From NCBI GenBank assembly GCA_913060865.1, contig CAJXTU010000010.1, positions 1 to 64,000 of the forward strand: a DNA stretch of 64,000 nucleotides. Reading direction: 5' to 3'. Each line of letters opens with the position of its first letter. Position 1 is the stretch's first letter. Origin of the DNA: an uncultured Cycloclasticus sp. (GTDB lineage: Bacteria > Pseudomonadota > Gammaproteobacteria > Methylococcales > Cycloclasticaceae). A program made the translations under genes and the position numbers. Below are positions 49,081 through 58,576 of this stretch, piece after piece. The notes beneath the pieces are model-generated. The model worked only from the letters and a program-made list of their open reading frames with translations, did not search any database and had not been told where the DNA came from.

Positions 49081-50034
49081 GTGCTAGATAGTGGCATCAT
49101 GGTGTTTGCTGGCAATGCAAACATATCGTTAGCTAAAGATATCGTGCGTCATTTAAATATGAGGCTAGGAAGAGCCAGCGTGGAAATATTTAGCGATGGC
49201 GAAGTGATGGTTGAAATAGGTGAGAATGTTCGTGGTAAGGACGTCTTTATCATTCAGCCGACATGTGCGCCAACCAATAACCATGTTATGGAGTTGTTGG
49301 TGATGATTGATGCATTAAAAAGAGCCTGTGCAAGCCGGATTACCGCTGTTATCCCTTACTATGGCTATGCAAGGCAAGACCGTCGCCCGCGCTCGGCACG
49401 TGTACCAATTACATCAAAATTGGTTGCTAAGATGATAGATACAGCGGGTGCGGATCATGTTTTAACGGTAGACTTGCATGCTGACCAAATACAAGGTTTT
49501 TTTGATATTCCGGTCGATAATGTTTATGCGTCGCCCTTGCTGTTGAGTGATATTTGGAAAAGAAAAACCGAAAACTTAATGATTGTTTCGCCTGATGTGG
49601 GTGGCGTAGTACGAGCTCGCGCGCTTGCTAAGCGGTTAGATGATGCGGATTTAGCAATTATTGATAAACGCCGACCTAAGGCGAATGTATCTCAGGTCAT
49701 GAATATTATTGGTGATGTGAGTGGTAGAGAGTGCGTCATTGTCGATGATCTTGTTGATACTGCTGGCACGTTATGCTTAGCGGCTAAGGCATTAAAAGAA
49801 AATGGCGCGATTAGTGTAAAAGCTTATTGTACCCATCCAGTGTTATCAGGAAAGGCGATAGGTAATATATCAAATTCTGTGTTGGATGAATTAGTGGTGA
49901 CGGATACGATTCCGTTGAGTGAGGCGGCATTGGCTTGTGAGAAAATCCGACAGCTTAGCGTTGCCGAGATGTTAGCCGAGACAATTCGACGGATGGTGGA
50001 AGGTGATTCGGTGAGTTCGCTATACGTAGATTAA
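49081..50034 (+). CDS. prs: Ribose-phosphate pyrophosphokinase
   Basis: A 317-residue enzyme that makes PRPP from ribose-5-phosphate and ATP for nucleotide, histidine, tryptophan and NAD synthesis. The GTG start is supported by GGGAG six bases upstream; an internal ATG would shorten it. [20 protein letters not shown], the flexible-loop segment [18 protein letters not shown] and the PRPP-binding [17 protein letters not shown] are signature regions. It lies between tRNA-Gln and rplY, the conserved order. Confidence 0.97.
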   Translation: MLDSGIMVFAGNANISLAKDIVRHLNMRLGRASVEIFSDGEVMVEIGENVRGKDVFIIQPTCAPTNNHVMELLVMIDALKRACASRITAVIPYYGYARQDRRPRSARVPITSKLVAKMIDTAGADHVLTVDLHADQIQGFFDIPVDNVYASPLLLSDIWKRKTENLMIVSPDVGGVVRARALAKRLDDADLAIIDKRRPKANVSQVMNIIGDVSGRECVIVDDLVDTAGTLCLAAKALKENGAISVKAYCTHPVLSGKAIGNISNSVLDELVVTDTIPLSEAALACEKIRQLSVAEMLAETIRRMVEGDSVSSLYVD

Positions 50035-50092
50035 AAAGTGTGGCAAAATACGCTGTTTAGTGCAATTAAATATTATTTTTGGAGAAGGTTAG

Positions 50093-50743
50093 ATGAGTAT
50101 CAGCTTTGAATTGGCGGCATCGATTCGCAAGGATTTGGGTAAAGGTGCAACACGTCGCTTACGTAAACAAGAAATGGTTCCGGCTGTAATTTATGGGGCT
50201 GGCAAAGAGCCTGTCTCAATAACCTTGGGTCATAACCAGTTAATGCACAGTACGGATAATGAGGCTTTCTTTTCTCATATTTTGTCAATTGATGTAGATG
50301 GAAAGAAAGAAAAGGTGATTATTAAAGCTCTGCAGCGACATCCTGCTAAAAGCATTTTAATGCACGCAGATTTTATGCGCGTTAGCATGACGGAAAAATT
50401 AAAAGTTCACGTGCCTCTTCACTTTATTGGTGCTGATGAAGCGCCAGGTGCTAAGCAAGGTGGTGTTGTAACGCATGATTTGGTCGATATTGAAATTCAA
50501 TGTTTGCCCGGTGATCTTCCTGAGTACATTGAAGTGGATGTTTCAGCTTTAGAGATTGGTGATAGCTTGCATTTGTCAGATATTAAATTAGCCAAAGGTA
50601 TGGAAATTGTCGCGCTAGGCCAGGGTGATGATCATGATCTTCAGGTAGTGGCTATTCAAGCAAATAGAGCGGCAGCTGTTGATGATGATGATGAGGAAGA
50701 GGTGGCTGAAGAAAAATCTGAAGATGAGGAGTCTGGCGAATAG
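50093..50743 (+). CDS. rplY: 50S ribosomal protein L25 (CTC type, long form)
   Basis: A 216-residue L25 with the 5S rRNA-binding N-terminal domain ([20 protein letters not shown] to about residue 95), followed by the C-terminal beta domain of the general stress/CTC form, ending in a strongly acidic tail from about residue 198. E. coli L25 has only the first domain. GGAGAAGG precedes the ATG. pth starts three bases after its stop. Confidence 0.95.
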   Translation: MSISFELAASIRKDLGKGATRRLRKQEMVPAVIYGAGKEPVSITLGHNQLMHSTDNEAFFSHILSIDVDGKKEKVIIKALQRHPAKSILMHADFMRVSMTEKLKVHVPLHFIGADEAPGAKQGGVVTHDLVDIEIQCLPGDLPEYIEVDVSALEIGDSLHLSDIKLAKGMEIVALGQGDDHDLQVVAIQANRAAAVDDDDEEEVAEEKSEDEESGE

Positions 50744-50745
50744 CT

Positions 50746-51315
50746 ATGATTTCTTTAATTGTCGGTTTGGGTAATCCAGGCGATGAGTATAAAAAAACCC
50801 GGCATAATGCCGGGTTTTTATTGTTGGACGAATTGGCTCATAAATATAATGTGTCTTTTAGCTATGAGTCAAAGTTTAAAGCCGAGTTGGCAAAGTGTTT
50901 AATTGAGGGCAGGGTAGTCCGACTGATTAAGCCTCAAGCCTATATGAATAAAAGTGGTTTCTCTGTTCGGGCGTGCGCAAGTTACTTCGAGATACCGATT
51001 GATCAGATATTAGTCGTGCATGATGAACTGGATATTGCTCCTGGGTTGGTGCGCTTAAAGTTCGGGGGTGGTCATGGAGGTCATAATGGGCTAAGAGATA
51101 TTATTGCGAATATGTCCACGAAGGATTTTTATAGGTTAAGAATAGGGATTGGTCACCCGGGCGACCGCAATAAGGTTGTTAACTATGTGCTAAAGGCGCC
51201 TGGTAAAGTTGAATCGCAATTACTTGAAGAAGTAATCGGAGATATTATTAATGAGGTGCCTGCTATTTGCCGTGGTGAGTACCAATCTGTCATGCAGCAT
51301 CTTCATGGAAAATAA
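50746..51315 (+). CDS. pth: Peptidyl-tRNA hydrolase
   Basis: A 189-residue enzyme that frees tRNA from stalled peptidyl-tRNA. IVGLGNPGDEYKKTRHNAGF contains Asn10 and catalytic His20, LIKPQAYMNKSGFSV and VVHDELDIAPGLVRLKFGGG carry the conserved asparagine and aspartate, and GHGGHNGLRDI follows. The codons for residues 16-25 form a strong intrinsic-terminator hairpin (listed separately). The gene lies three bases after rplY; most relatives have ychF next, but tRNA genes follow here. Confidence 0.96.
   Translation: MISLIVGLGNPGDEYKKTRHNAGFLLLDELAHKYNVSFSYESKFKAELAKCLIEGRVVRLIKPQAYMNKSGFSVRACASYFEIPIDQILVVHDELDIAPGLVRLKFGGGHGGHNGLRDIIANMSTKDFYRLRIGIGHPGDRNKVVNYVLKAPGKVESQLLEEVIGDIINEVPAICRGEYQSVMQHLHGK
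50793..50819. terminator. Terminator-like hairpin inside the pth coding sequence
   Basis: The inverted repeat is perfect: AAAAACCCGGCA, loop TAA, TGCCGGGTTTTT. Six G-C pairs carry a T5 tract downstream on the forward strand and a T7 tract on the reverse strand. It spans Lys17 to Leu25, including catalytic His20, only about 48 bases into pth. It uses CGG and GGG codons that are uncommon in these genes. It could attenuate transcription from rplY into pth, or stop antisense RNA. Confidence 0.65.
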
Positions 51316-51343
51316 AAACTTTAAGCGACATGTGTTTTCTATG

Positions 51344-51372
51344 TTGACAGCCAAATTTAAATAAAAGACAAT
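51344..51372 (+). promoter_or_regulatory. Sigma-70-type promoter for the tRNA-tuf operon
   Basis: A consensus -35 TTGACA at 51344-51349, exactly 17 bases, then GACAAT (four of six matches) at 51367-51372. A start near 51379 would leave a leader of about eight bases before tRNA-Tyr. A GTCGGC discriminator follows the -10 box, typical of stable-RNA promoters under stringent control. Confidence 0.8.
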
Positions 51373-51386
51373 AGTCGGCTAAATTC

Positions 51387-51471
51387 GGAGGGGTTCCCGA
51401 GCGGCCAAAGGGATCAGACTGTAAATCTGACGGCTCAGCCTTCGGAGGTTCGAATCCTCCCCCCTCCACCA
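51387..51471 (+). tRNA. tRNA-Tyr (anticodon GTA)
   Basis: An 85-base class II tRNA with a long variable arm and encoded CCA. GGAGGGG pairs with CCCCTCC, the anticodon loop CTGTAAA carries GTA, and GGTTCGAATCC is the T arm. It is first in the classical Tyr-Gly-Thr-tuf transcript. Confidence 0.96.
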
Positions 51472-51493
51472 TTTTTATAGGGTCGAAAATACC

Positions 51494-51567
51494 GCGGGTG
51501 TAGTTCAGTGGTAGAACGTCAGCCTTCCAAGCTGAACATGCGGGTTCGATTCCCGCCACCCGCTCCA
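51494..51567 (+). tRNA. tRNA-Gly (anticodon TCC)
   Basis: A 74-base cloverleaf with encoded CCA. Acceptor GCGGGTG pairs with CACCCGC, the loop CTTCCAA carries TCC for GGA/GGG codons, and GGTTCGATTCC is the T arm. It is 22 bases after tRNA-Tyr. Confidence 0.96.
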
Positions 51568-51584
51568 TTAATGGGGTGAAGTAG

Positions 51585-51659
51585 GCCCATATAGCTCAGG
51601 GGTAGAGCACTTCCTTGGTAAGGAAGAGGCCATCGGTTCAATTCCGATTATGGGCTCCA
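51585..51659 (+). tRNA. tRNA-Thr (anticodon GGT)
   Basis: A 75-base cloverleaf with encoded CCA. GCCCATA pairs with TATGGGC, the stem CTTCC/GGAAG closes the loop TTGGTAA with anticodon GGT, and GGTTCAATTCC is the T arm. It is 17 bases after tRNA-Gly and 58 before tuf. Confidence 0.96.
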
Positions 51660-51717
51660 GTTTTAAAGAAGTGATTGTGGTTTTAATTTAAATTAATGTT
51701 CGAACAAAAGGTGCGTA

Positions 51718-52908
51718 ATGTCTAAAGAAAAATTTGAAAGAAATAAGCCCCATGTAAACGTTGGTACGATTGGCCACGTTGATCACGGAAAAACAACCTT
51801 AACAGCTGCGTTAACGAAAGTAATGGCTGAAGCGATGGGTGGAGAAGTCAAAGCGTTTGCTGAGATTGACAACGCACCAGAAGAACGTGAGCGTGGTATT
51901 ACCATCGCAACGTCACACGTTGAATACGAATCAGAAACACGTCACTACGCCCACGTAGATTGCCCAGGTCACGCCGATTACGTAAAAAACATGATCACAG
52001 GCGCAGCGCAAATGGATGGAGCTATCTTAGTCTGTTCGGCAGCTGACGGCCCAATGCCACAAACACGTGAGCATATCCTACTGTCTCGCCAAGTTGGCGT
52101 ACCATACATCGTTGTATTCTTAAATAAAGCCGACATGGTTGACGATGAAGAACTACTAGAGTTAGTAGAAATGGAAGTACGTGAATTATTAGACATGTAC
52201 GAATTCCCAGGTGATGACACACCAATCGTAACCGGTTCAGCACTTAAAGCACTAGAAGGCGATACATCAGAGATCGGTGTGCCATCAGTACTGAAGTTAG
52301 TTGAAGCCTTAGACACATACATCCCATTACCAGAACGTGCCGTTGATGGTGACTTCTTAATGCCGGTTGAAGACGTCTTCTCAATCTCAGGTCGTGGAAC
52401 AGTTGTTACCGGACGTATTGAGCGTGGCATCATCAACGTAGGTGAAGAAATTGAAATTGTCGGGGTAAAAGACACCGTCACAACAACCTGTACCGGTGTT
52501 GAAATGTTCCGCAAATTGCTTGACCAAGGTGAAGCAGGCGATAACGTCGGTATCCTACTACGTGGCACAAAACGTGAAGACGTAGAACGTGGTCAAGTAT
52601 TAGCAAAGCCAGGTTCAATTACACCGCATACACACTTCGAAGCAGAAGTTTATGTATTAGGAAAAGACGAAGGTGGTCGTCATACACCGTTCTTTAACGG
52701 ATACCGTCCCCAGTTCTACTTCAGAACAACCGACGTAACAGGTGCGTGTGATTTACCAGAAGGCGTAGAAATGGTGATGCCAGGTGACAACGTGCAAATG
52801 ACAGTAAAGTTAATAAACCCAATTGCGATGGAAGACGGCTTACGTTTTGCTATTCGTGAAGGCGGCCGCACAGTTGGTGCCGGCGTTGTTGCTAAAATAA
52901 TCGAGTAA
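51718..52908 (+). CDS. tuf: Translation elongation factor Tu
   Basis: A 396-residue GTPase that delivers aminoacyl-tRNA to the ribosome. G-domain motifs are [21 protein letters not shown] and [10 protein letters not shown]; switch I reads [12 protein letters not shown], the variant common in epsilon- and some gammaproteobacteria. AAGGTG precedes the ATG. Upstream are tRNA-Tyr-Gly-Thr, the usual tufB setting. Downstream, only five bases away, is rpsJ, the usual tufA setting. Its codons end in C or A far more often than those of the adjacent ribosomal protein genes. It may be a collapsed pair of tuf copies. Confidence 0.97.
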   Translation: MSKEKFERNKPHVNVGTIGHVDHGKTTLTAALTKVMAEAMGGEVKAFAEIDNAPEERERGITIATSHVEYESETRHYAHVDCPGHADYVKNMITGAAQMDGAILVCSAADGPMPQTREHILLSRQVGVPYIVVFLNKADMVDDEELLELVEMEVRELLDMYEFPGDDTPIVTGSALKALEGDTSEIGVPSVLKLVEALDTYIPLPERAVDGDFLMPVEDVFSISGRGTVVTGRIERGIINVGEEIEIVGVKDTVTTTCTGVEMFRKLLDQGEAGDNVGILLRGTKREDVERGQVLAKPGSITPHTHFEAEVYVLGKDEGGRHTPFFNGYRPQFYFRTTDVTGACDLPEGVEMVMPGDNVQMTVKLINPIAMEDGLRFAIREGGRTVGAGVVAKIIE

Positions 52909-52913
52909 TTATA

Positions 52914-53225
52914 ATGTCAAAACAATCCATAAGAATACGTTTAAAAGGCTTTGATCATCGTTTAATAGATCATGCTGCGCGTGAAATTGTAGAAACTGCA
53001 AAAAGAACAGGTGCACAAGTAATGGGCCCTATTCCATTGCCTACAAAAAAAGAACGTTTTACTGTTCTTATTTCGCCACATGTTAATAAAGATGCTCGAG
53101 ATCAATATGAGCTTCGTACGCACAAACGTATGATGGATATTGTTGAACCGACTGATAAAACTGTTGATGCTTTAATGAAGCTCGATTTATCAGCAGGTGT
53201 TGATGTGCAAATTAAGCTGAACTAG
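52914..53225 (+). CDS. rpsJ: 30S ribosomal protein S10
   Basis: A 103-residue protein, first of the S10 operon and also NusE in antitermination. [20 protein letters not shown] and [20 protein letters not shown] are conserved throughout. There is no leader: the ATG follows the tuf stop by five bases, so the L4-binding attenuator known from E. coli cannot be present in its usual form. Confidence 0.98.
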   Translation: MSKQSIRIRLKGFDHRLIDHAAREIVETAKRTGAQVMGPIPLPTKKERFTVLISPHVNKDARDQYELRTHKRMMDIVEPTDKTVDALMKLDLSAGVDVQIKLN

Positions 53226-53257
53226 TTCAGCATTAATAAGAAAATAAAGGATAAATC

Positions 53258-53896
53258 ATGTCTTTAGGTTTAGTGGGTCGTAAATGCGGTATGACGAGAT
53301 TGTTTACAGAAGAAGGTGTATCTATTCCCGTTTCTGTTGTACAAATTTTGCCAAATCGTATCACCCGTATATTAAGTCAGGAAACTGATGGTTACTCTGC
53401 TGTGCAGGTAACAACAGGTGAAGTTAAAAATTCTAGAGTAAATAAAGCTGAAGCTGGTCAGTTTACTAAAGCAGGCGTTGAAGCAGGAAGAGGCTTGTGG
53501 GAATTTAGACTTGATGAAGATTCTTCTCTTGAAGTTGGTTCAGATCTTTCGTTAGATATTTTTGAAGCGGGTCAAAAAATTGATGTTCGTGGAAAGAGTA
53601 TCGGTAAGGGTTTTGCCGGTGTTATCAAAAGATATAACTTCTCGATGCAAGATGCTACTCACGGTAACTCACTATCTCACCGTGCACCTGGTTCAATTGG
53701 TCAATGTCAAACTCCTGGTCGAGTTGTAAAAGGCAAGAAAATGTCTGGTCACATGGGTGATGAGCGGGTAACAACTCAAAATCTTGAGATTGTTCGTATT
53801 GACGCTGACAAGTCTGTCGTATTGATCAAGGGGGCCATTCCTGGTGCTAAAAATGGTGATATTGTTATTACACCTGCAATCAAAATAAATAAATAG
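53258..53896 (+). CDS. rplC: 50S ribosomal protein L3
   Basis: A 212-residue assembly-initiating protein of 23S rRNA. The N-terminus [20 protein letters not shown] and the core [20 protein letters not shown] are conserved. That core contains the glutamine that PrmB methylates in E. coli. AAAGGA precedes the ATG. It is 32 bases after rpsJ. Confidence 0.98.
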   Translation: MSLGLVGRKCGMTRLFTEEGVSIPVSVVQILPNRITRILSQETDGYSAVQVTTGEVKNSRVNKAEAGQFTKAGVEAGRGLWEFRLDEDSSLEVGSDLSLDIFEAGQKIDVRGKSIGKGFAGVIKRYNFSMQDATHGNSLSHRAPGSIGQCQTPGRVVKGKKMSGHMGDERVTTQNLEIVRIDADKSVVLIKGAIPGAKNGDIVITPAIKINK

Positions 53897-53904
53897 GCAA
53901 AATT

Positions 53905-54504
53905 ATGAATACTCAATCGCCTGTGGTAGGTAAAGACGTATCTGAAACAGTATTTGGTCAAGACTACAACGAAGGAATTATCCATCAGCTTGTTGTTACG
54001 TACATGGCTAATGCAAGATCAGGTACGCGTGCACAAAAAACACGTTCTGAAGTAAGTGGTGGTGGAGTTAAGCCATGGAAGCAAAAAGGTACGGGTCGCG
54101 CACGTGCTGGGACTATTAGAAGTCCGATCTGGCGAACTGGTGGTGTTACATTTGCTGCTAAGCCACAAGATCACAGCAAAAAACTAAATAAAAAAATGTA
54201 TGCGGTAGGGATGAGATCGATTCTTTCTGAGCTAATCAGACAAGATAGGCTTGTTATCGTTGATGGCTTATCTATTGAAGAGCCTAAAACTAAACTACTT
54301 AATGGCTTGCTTGCGGAAAAAGGCATTACAAGTGCGTTAATTGTATTGGCTGCTGAAGATAAAAACTTAGAACTAGCCAGTAGAAATATTCATAAAATTG
54401 ATGTGTGTACTGCATACGAGATCGATCCGGTTTCTTTGCTAGCGTATGAGAAGGTATGCGTGACGGCAGATGCAATTGCATTAATTGAGGAGCGTTTAAA
54501 ATGA
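53905..54504 (+). CDS. rplD: 50S ribosomal protein L4
   Basis: A 199-residue protein lining the exit tunnel. The loop [20 protein letters not shown], followed by [20 protein letters not shown], is the tunnel-wall extension. In E. coli L4 represses its own operon through the S10 leader, which is not visible here. The stop overlaps rplW by four bases. Confidence 0.97.
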   Translation: MNTQSPVVGKDVSETVFGQDYNEGIIHQLVVTYMANARSGTRAQKTRSEVSGGGVKPWKQKGTGRARAGTIRSPIWRTGGVTFAAKPQDHSKKLNKKMYAVGMRSILSELIRQDRLVIVDGLSIEEPKTKLLNGLLAEKGITSALIVLAAEDKNLELASRNIHKIDVCTAYEIDPVSLLAYEKVCVTADAIALIEERLK

Positions 54505-54794
54505 ATCAAGAATTTTTATTGCAGTTAATTACTGCACCTGTAGTTACTGAGAAAAGCTCTATAGCGGCAGAAAATAACAATCAATACGTTTTCAAAGTTA
54601 ACAATACCGCCAATAAAAGTGAAATTAAAGCGGCTGTTGAGAAGTTATTCGACGTTAATGTTGAGTCAGTTAAAACTTTAAACGTAAAAGGTAAAGTTAA
54701 ACGCTTTGGCAAAGGTTTTGGAAAAAGATCTGATGTTAAAAAAGCTTATGTTCGTATTAAACCTGGGCAAGAAATAGAATTCATTTCTGCTTAA
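54501..54794 (+). CDS. rplW: 50S ribosomal protein L23
   Basis: A 97-residue protein at the tunnel exit that docks trigger factor and [23 protein letters not shown] and [19 protein letters not shown] are conserved. The ATG overlaps the rplD stop (ATGA). Confidence 0.97.
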   Translation: MNQEFLLQLITAPVVTEKSSIAAENNNQYVFKVNNTANKSEIKAAVEKLFDVNVESVKTLNVKGKVKRFGKGFGKRSDVKKAYVRIKPGQEIEFISA

Positions 54795-54814
54795 TCGGAA
54801 GATAAATTAATATT

Positions 54815-55642
54815 ATGGCAATTGTAAAATCAAAACCAACTTCTCCTGGCTCTCGTTTTGTTGTACGAGTTAAAAATGCTGATTTAAGTAAGGATGCGCC
54901 TCACGCGCCACTTTTAGTCAAAAAAACTAAATCTGGTGGTAGAAACAATAATGGTCGAATCACTACAAGACATCGTGGTGGAGGTCACAAGCAGCACTAT
55001 CGTCTTATTGACTTTAAAAGAAATAAATACGACGTACCTGGAAAAGTAGAAAGTCTGCAATATGACCCAAATAGGACTGCCAATATTGCGTTAATACTAT
55101 ATAATGACGGCGAAAGACGATACATCATTGCGCCAAAGAATTTAAATGTCGGCGATGAAATAGTTTCCTCTGAAGTAGCCCCAATTACGATCGGTAATTG
55201 TTTGCCAATGAGAAATATTCCTGTTGGTACTCAAGTTCATTGTGTTGAATTAAAGCCAAATAAAGGTGCGCAAATTGCACGTAGTGCTGGTACGGTTGTT
55301 CAGATTGTAGCTAGAGATGGTAATCACGTTACGTTGAGATTGCGTTCAGGTGAGATGCGTAAAGTTCTCTCTGAGTGCCGTGCTGTTATTGGTGAGGTTG
55401 GTAATTCTGAACATAGTTTGATCTCGTTGGGTAAGGCGGGTGCTAAACGCTGGAGAGGTGTTAGGCCAACTGTTCGTGGTGTTGCTATGAACCCAGTAGA
55501 TCATCCACATGGTGGTGGTGAGGGTAAAACATCTGGTGGTCGTCACCCGGTATCTCCTTGGGGTATGCCGACTAAAGGTTATAAGACGCGTAAAAACAAA
55601 CGCACTGATAAATTAATTGTCAGAAATAGAACTAAACGTTAA
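54815..55642 (+). CDS. rplB: 50S ribosomal protein L2
   Basis: A 275-residue protein that supports the peptidyl transferase centre. [20 protein letters not shown] and the C-terminal [20 protein letters not shown], with its conserved histidine, are the signatures. The length matches the family (273 in E. coli). Confidence 0.98.
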   Translation: MAIVKSKPTSPGSRFVVRVKNADLSKDAPHAPLLVKKTKSGGRNNNGRITTRHRGGGHKQHYRLIDFKRNKYDVPGKVESLQYDPNRTANIALILYNDGERRYIIAPKNLNVGDEIVSSEVAPITIGNCLPMRNIPVGTQVHCVELKPNKGAQIARSAGTVVQIVARDGNHVTLRLRSGEMRKVLSECRAVIGEVGNSEHSLISLGKAGAKRWRGVRPTVRGVAMNPVDHPHGGGEGKTSGGRHPVSPWGMPTKGYKTRKNKRTDKLIVRNRTKR

Positions 55643-55651
55643 GGATATATT

Positions 55652-55924
55652 GTGCCAAGATCCATTAAAAAAGGCCCTTTCGTTGATCTTCATTTGATGA
55701 AGAAAGTCGAAGCGGCTGCAGAAAGTAATAATCGCAGACCTATTAAAACTTGGTCTAGACGTTCAATGATTTCACCAACTATGGTTGGTTTAACGATAGC
55801 TATTCATAATGGTAGGCAACATATGCCAGTTTTGATTAGTGAAAACATGGTTGGTCACAAGCTGGGTGAGTTTGCTTTAACCCGTACCTATCGTGGTCAT
55901 ATTGTTGATAAGAAATCTAGATAA
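55652..55924 (+). CDS. rpsS: 30S ribosomal protein S19
   Basis: A 90-residue head protein. The GTG start is preceded by AAGGA, and [20 protein letters not shown] with [10 protein letters not shown]-type sequence ([20 protein letters not shown]) is diagnostic. It lies ten bases after rplB. Confidence 0.97.
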   Translation: MPRSIKKGPFVDLHLMKKVEAAAESNNRRPIKTWSRRSMISPTMVGLTIAIHNGRQHMPVLISENMVGHKLGEFALTRTYRGHIVDKKSR

Positions 55925-55938
55925 TAATTGGTGTCGTG

Positions 55939-56274
55939 ATGGAAGTAAGAGCTAAATTAAAGAACGCAAATTTTTCTGCCCAGAAAGGCCGCTTAGTGGC
56001 TAATCAAATTAGAGGCAGGGGAGTTGAGGACGCATTAAATCTTTTGGGTTTTAGTACTCGTAAAGCTGCAGATAGCTTTAAGAAGTTATTAAACTCTGCA
56101 ATTGCAAACGCTGAGCACAATGAAGGTGCTGATGTAGATGATTTGTTTGTTTCTACTGTATTTGTAGATGAGGCGCCAACTTACAAAAGGTTTAAAGCAC
56201 GTGCTAAAGGTCGTGGTAATAAGATACTTAAAAGAAACTGCCATCTAACTATTGAAGTTAGTGACACTAAATAA
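55939..56274 (+). CDS. rplV: 50S ribosomal protein L22
   Basis: A 111-residue protein at the narrow part of the exit tunnel. I choose the ATG ([18 protein letters not shown]) over a GTG directly before it. [20 protein letters not shown] is the tunnel hairpin, the site of macrolide-resistance changes in other species. Confidence 0.96.
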   Translation: MEVRAKLKNANFSAQKGRLVANQIRGRGVEDALNLLGFSTRKAADSFKKLLNSAIANAEHNEGADVDDLFVSTVFVDEAPTYKRFKARAKGRGNKILKRNCHLTIEVSDTK

Positions 56275-56287
56275 AGAGTAAATAAAT

Positions 56288-56965
56288 ATGGGTCAAAAAG
56301 TACATCCAACTGGTATACGCCTTGGAATTGTTAAAGATTGGAATTCTCGCTGGTATGCTAGCACGCAAGCTTATCCCGAGATGCTTAAGCAGGATTTGAT
56401 TGCTAGAGATTTCTTAAAGAAGAAGTTAATGGCTGCGTCTGTTAGTAAGATTCAAATTAATCGCCCTGCTGGTAATGCGCAGATAACAATCCATACAGCT
56501 CGTCCAGGCATTGTTATTGGTAAAAAAGGTGGAGATGTTGACTCTTTGCGAGCAGAAGTTAGCAAAATCATGGGTGTTCCGGTGCAAATCAATGTTGAAG
56601 AGATTCGTAAACCTGAATTAGACGCTTTGTTAGTTGCTGAGAGTGTTGCGCAACAACTAGAACGAAGAATTATGTTCAGGCGTGCCATGAAACGGGCTGT
56701 TACTAATACAATGCGTTTAGGTGCTGAAGGTATTAAAATTAAAGTCAGTGGACGTTTGAATGGTGCGGATATTGCTCGTAACGAGTGGTATAGAGAGGGC
56801 CGTGTTCCTCTACATACATTACGTGCTGATATTGATTATGGTTTTACTGAAGCGTTAACTACTTACGGTATTCTAGGTATTAAGGTATGGATCTTTAAAG
56901 GCGAAGTTTTTGATGATAAATCTGCTCTTCCAATTTTGGGTTCTAAGGAAGCGGTAGGAGAATAG
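56288..56965 (+). CDS. rpsC: 30S ribosomal protein S3
   Basis: A 225-residue protein at the mRNA entry. [20 protein letters not shown] opens it. The KH domain centres on [20 protein letters not shown], and the C-terminal domain on [20 protein letters not shown]. It lies 14 bases after rplV. Confidence 0.98.
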   Translation: MGQKVHPTGIRLGIVKDWNSRWYASTQAYPEMLKQDLIARDFLKKKLMAASVSKIQINRPAGNAQITIHTARPGIVIGKKGGDVDSLRAEVSKIMGVPVQINVEEIRKPELDALLVAESVAQQLERRIMFRRAMKRAVTNTMRLGAEGIKIKVSGRLNGADIARNEWYREGRVPLHTLRADIDYGFTEALTTYGILGIKVWIFKGEVFDDKSALPILGSKEAVGE

Positions 56966-56974
56966 GTATCAACG

Positions 56975-57388
56975 ATGTTACAACCAAAAAGAACTAAATT
57001 TAGAAAAGCACATAAAAACAGAAACACTGGCTTAGCTCATAGAGGGAGTAGTGTTAGTTTTGGTGAGTTTGGCTTGAAATCAATTGAAAGAGGTCGGATG
57101 ACTGCGCGTCAAATTGAAGCAGGTCGGCGTACTATTACGCGGCATATTAAACGTGGTGGTAAGGTTTGGATAAGAGTGTTTCCAGATAAGCCAATTACTA
57201 AGAAGCCATTAGAAGTACGTATGGGTAAGGGTAAAGGTAGTGTTGAGTTTTGGGTTGCCCAAATAAAACCAGGAACAATGTTATTTGAATTGCAAGGTGT
57301 GTCTAAAGAAATCGCTATGGAAGCTTTTCAGCTTGCAGCGGCTAAGCTACCTTTCAAAACAAAATTTGCTGAACGGACAATAATGTAA
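56975..57388 (+). CDS. rplP: 50S ribosomal protein L16
   Basis: A 137-residue protein near the A site. [20 protein letters not shown] and [20 protein letters not shown] are conserved. The last base of its stop is the first base of rpmC (TAATG), giving direct re-initiation. Confidence 0.97.
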   Translation: MLQPKRTKFRKAHKNRNTGLAHRGSSVSFGEFGLKSIERGRMTARQIEAGRRTITRHIKRGGKVWIRVFPDKPITKKPLEVRMGKGKGSVEFWVAQIKPGTMLFELQGVSKEIAMEAFQLAAAKLPFKTKFAERTIM

Positions 57389-57585
57389 TGAAAGCTTCTG
57401 AATTAAGAGAAAAAACAGTTCAAGAATTAAACGACTTATTGCTTGATCTAAGAAAAGAACAATTTAACTTGCGTATGCAAAGTGCAACGGGTCAATTAAA
57501 TCAAGTGCACCAGTTTGGTGTTGTACGTGGAGATATTGCGCGCATTAAAACCATTTTAAACGATCAACTAGGTGAATCTAAATGA
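57388..57585 (+). CDS. rpmC: 50S ribosomal protein L29
   Basis: A 65-residue helical hairpin at the tunnel exit. [20 protein letters not shown] and the tail [16 protein letters not shown] are typical. It overlaps rplP by one base and rpsQ by four. Confidence 0.96.
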   Translation: MKASELREKTVQELNDLLLDLRKEQFNLRMQSATGQLNQVHQFGVVRGDIARIKTILNDQLGESK

Positions 57586-57842
57586 GTGTAGAAGAGCAAA
57601 CTCTAAGAACGATTTCTGGAGTGGTAACAAGTAACAAAGGTAATAAATCAATTACTGTTAGTGTTACGCGCCAAGTTAAGCACCCTTTGTACGGCAAGGT
57701 GATTAAACGATCAACAAAATACAATGCTCATGATGAAGCTAATGCATGTTCAGAAGGTGATATTGTTTCATTGATTTCATGTCGTCCTATTTCTAAGTCT
57801 AAGTCTTGGAAGCTTCATGAGATTATCGAAAAAACAAAATAG
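57582..57842 (+). CDS. rpsQ: 30S ribosomal protein S17
   Basis: An 86-residue OB-fold protein, an early 16S rRNA binder. [20 protein letters not shown] and [20 protein letters not shown] are the signatures. It overlaps rpmC (ATGA) and ends the S10 operon 18 bases before rplN. Confidence 0.97.
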   Translation: MSVEEQTLRTISGVVTSNKGNKSITVSVTRQVKHPLYGKVIKRSTKYNAHDEANACSEGDIVSLISCRPISKSKSWKLHEIIEKTK

Positions 57843-57860
57843 AGTTAGTTGGAGTAAGTA

Positions 57861-58229
57861 ATGATTCAAATGCAGACAAGACTTGATGTGGCGGACAACA
57901 GCGGAGCCCGCAACGTTATGTGTATTAAAGTTCTGGGTGGCTCTCATAAGCGCTATGCGAGAATTGGTGACATTATCAAGGTTAGCATTAAAGATGCGAT
58001 TCCTCGTGGTAAAGTTAAGAAAGGTGATGTTCATAATGCAGTTGTTGTTAGAACTAAAAAAGCAATTCGTCGTGCTGATGGCTCGGCAATTCGCTTTGAT
58101 GGTAATGCGGCAGTTTTGTTAAATGCTAACCTACAACCAATTGGAACTCGTATTTTTGGCCCTGTTACACGTGAGTTACGGAATGAGAAATTTATGAAAA
58201 TCATTTCTTTGGCTCCTGAAGTTATCTAA
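57861..58229 (+). CDS. rplN: 50S ribosomal protein L14
   Basis: A 122-residue protein at the subunit interface and first of the spc set. [20 protein letters not shown] and [20 protein letters not shown] are conserved. Only 18 bases separate it from rpsQ, so no independent spc promoter is obvious. Confidence 0.98.
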   Translation: MIQMQTRLDVADNSGARNVMCIKVLGGSHKRYARIGDIIKVSIKDAIPRGKVKKGDVHNAVVVRTKKAIRRADGSAIRFDGNAAVLLNANLQPIGTRIFGPVTRELRNEKFMKIISLAPEVI

Positions 58230-58241
58230 ATAGTACTTATT

Positions 58242-58559
58242 ATGAATAAAATTAAAAAAGGTGACGAAGTTATCGTTTTAACCGGTAAGGATAAAGGAAA
58301 AAAAGGCCTAGTTCTTTCGGTTGTATCAGCAGATAAAGTTCTTGTTGAAGGCGTTAATTCAGTTAAAAAACACCAAAAACCAAATCCTAATAAAGGTATA
58401 GAAGGTGGAATTGTTGAAAAACAAATGCCAGTAAACGTTTCTAACGTTGCTATCTATAACTCACAAACTCAAAAAGCTGATAGGGTTGGTTTTAAGGTTC
58501 TTGAAGACGGCAAGAAAGTACGCTTCTTCAAGTCAAACAACGAAGTGCTTGACGCTTAA
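58242..58559 (+). CDS. rplX: 50S ribosomal protein L24
   Basis: A 105-residue assembly-initiator protein. [20 protein letters not shown] is the KOW motif. [20 protein letters not shown] follows. It lies 12 bases after rplN. Confidence 0.97.
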   Translation: MNKIKKGDEVIVLTGKDKGKKGLVLSVVSADKVLVEGVNSVKKHQKPNPNKGIEGGIVEKQMPVNVSNVAIYNSQTQKADRVGFKVLEDGKKVRFFKSNNEVLDA

Positions 58560-58576
58560 GTTAATAGAGATAGGTT

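Noticed and set aside
51290-51568. A 92-codon reverse ORF across tRNA-Tyr and tRNA-Gly
   Set aside because: It is antisense to tRNA genes. Translations of this kind (with G-F-E-P-P and G-I-E-P-A motifs) are well-known false proteins made from tRNA complements.
51978-52568. A 196-codon reverse ORF inside tuf
   Set aside because: It is a serine/threonine-rich shadow frame created by tuf codon bias, with no ribosome binding site or recognisable domain.
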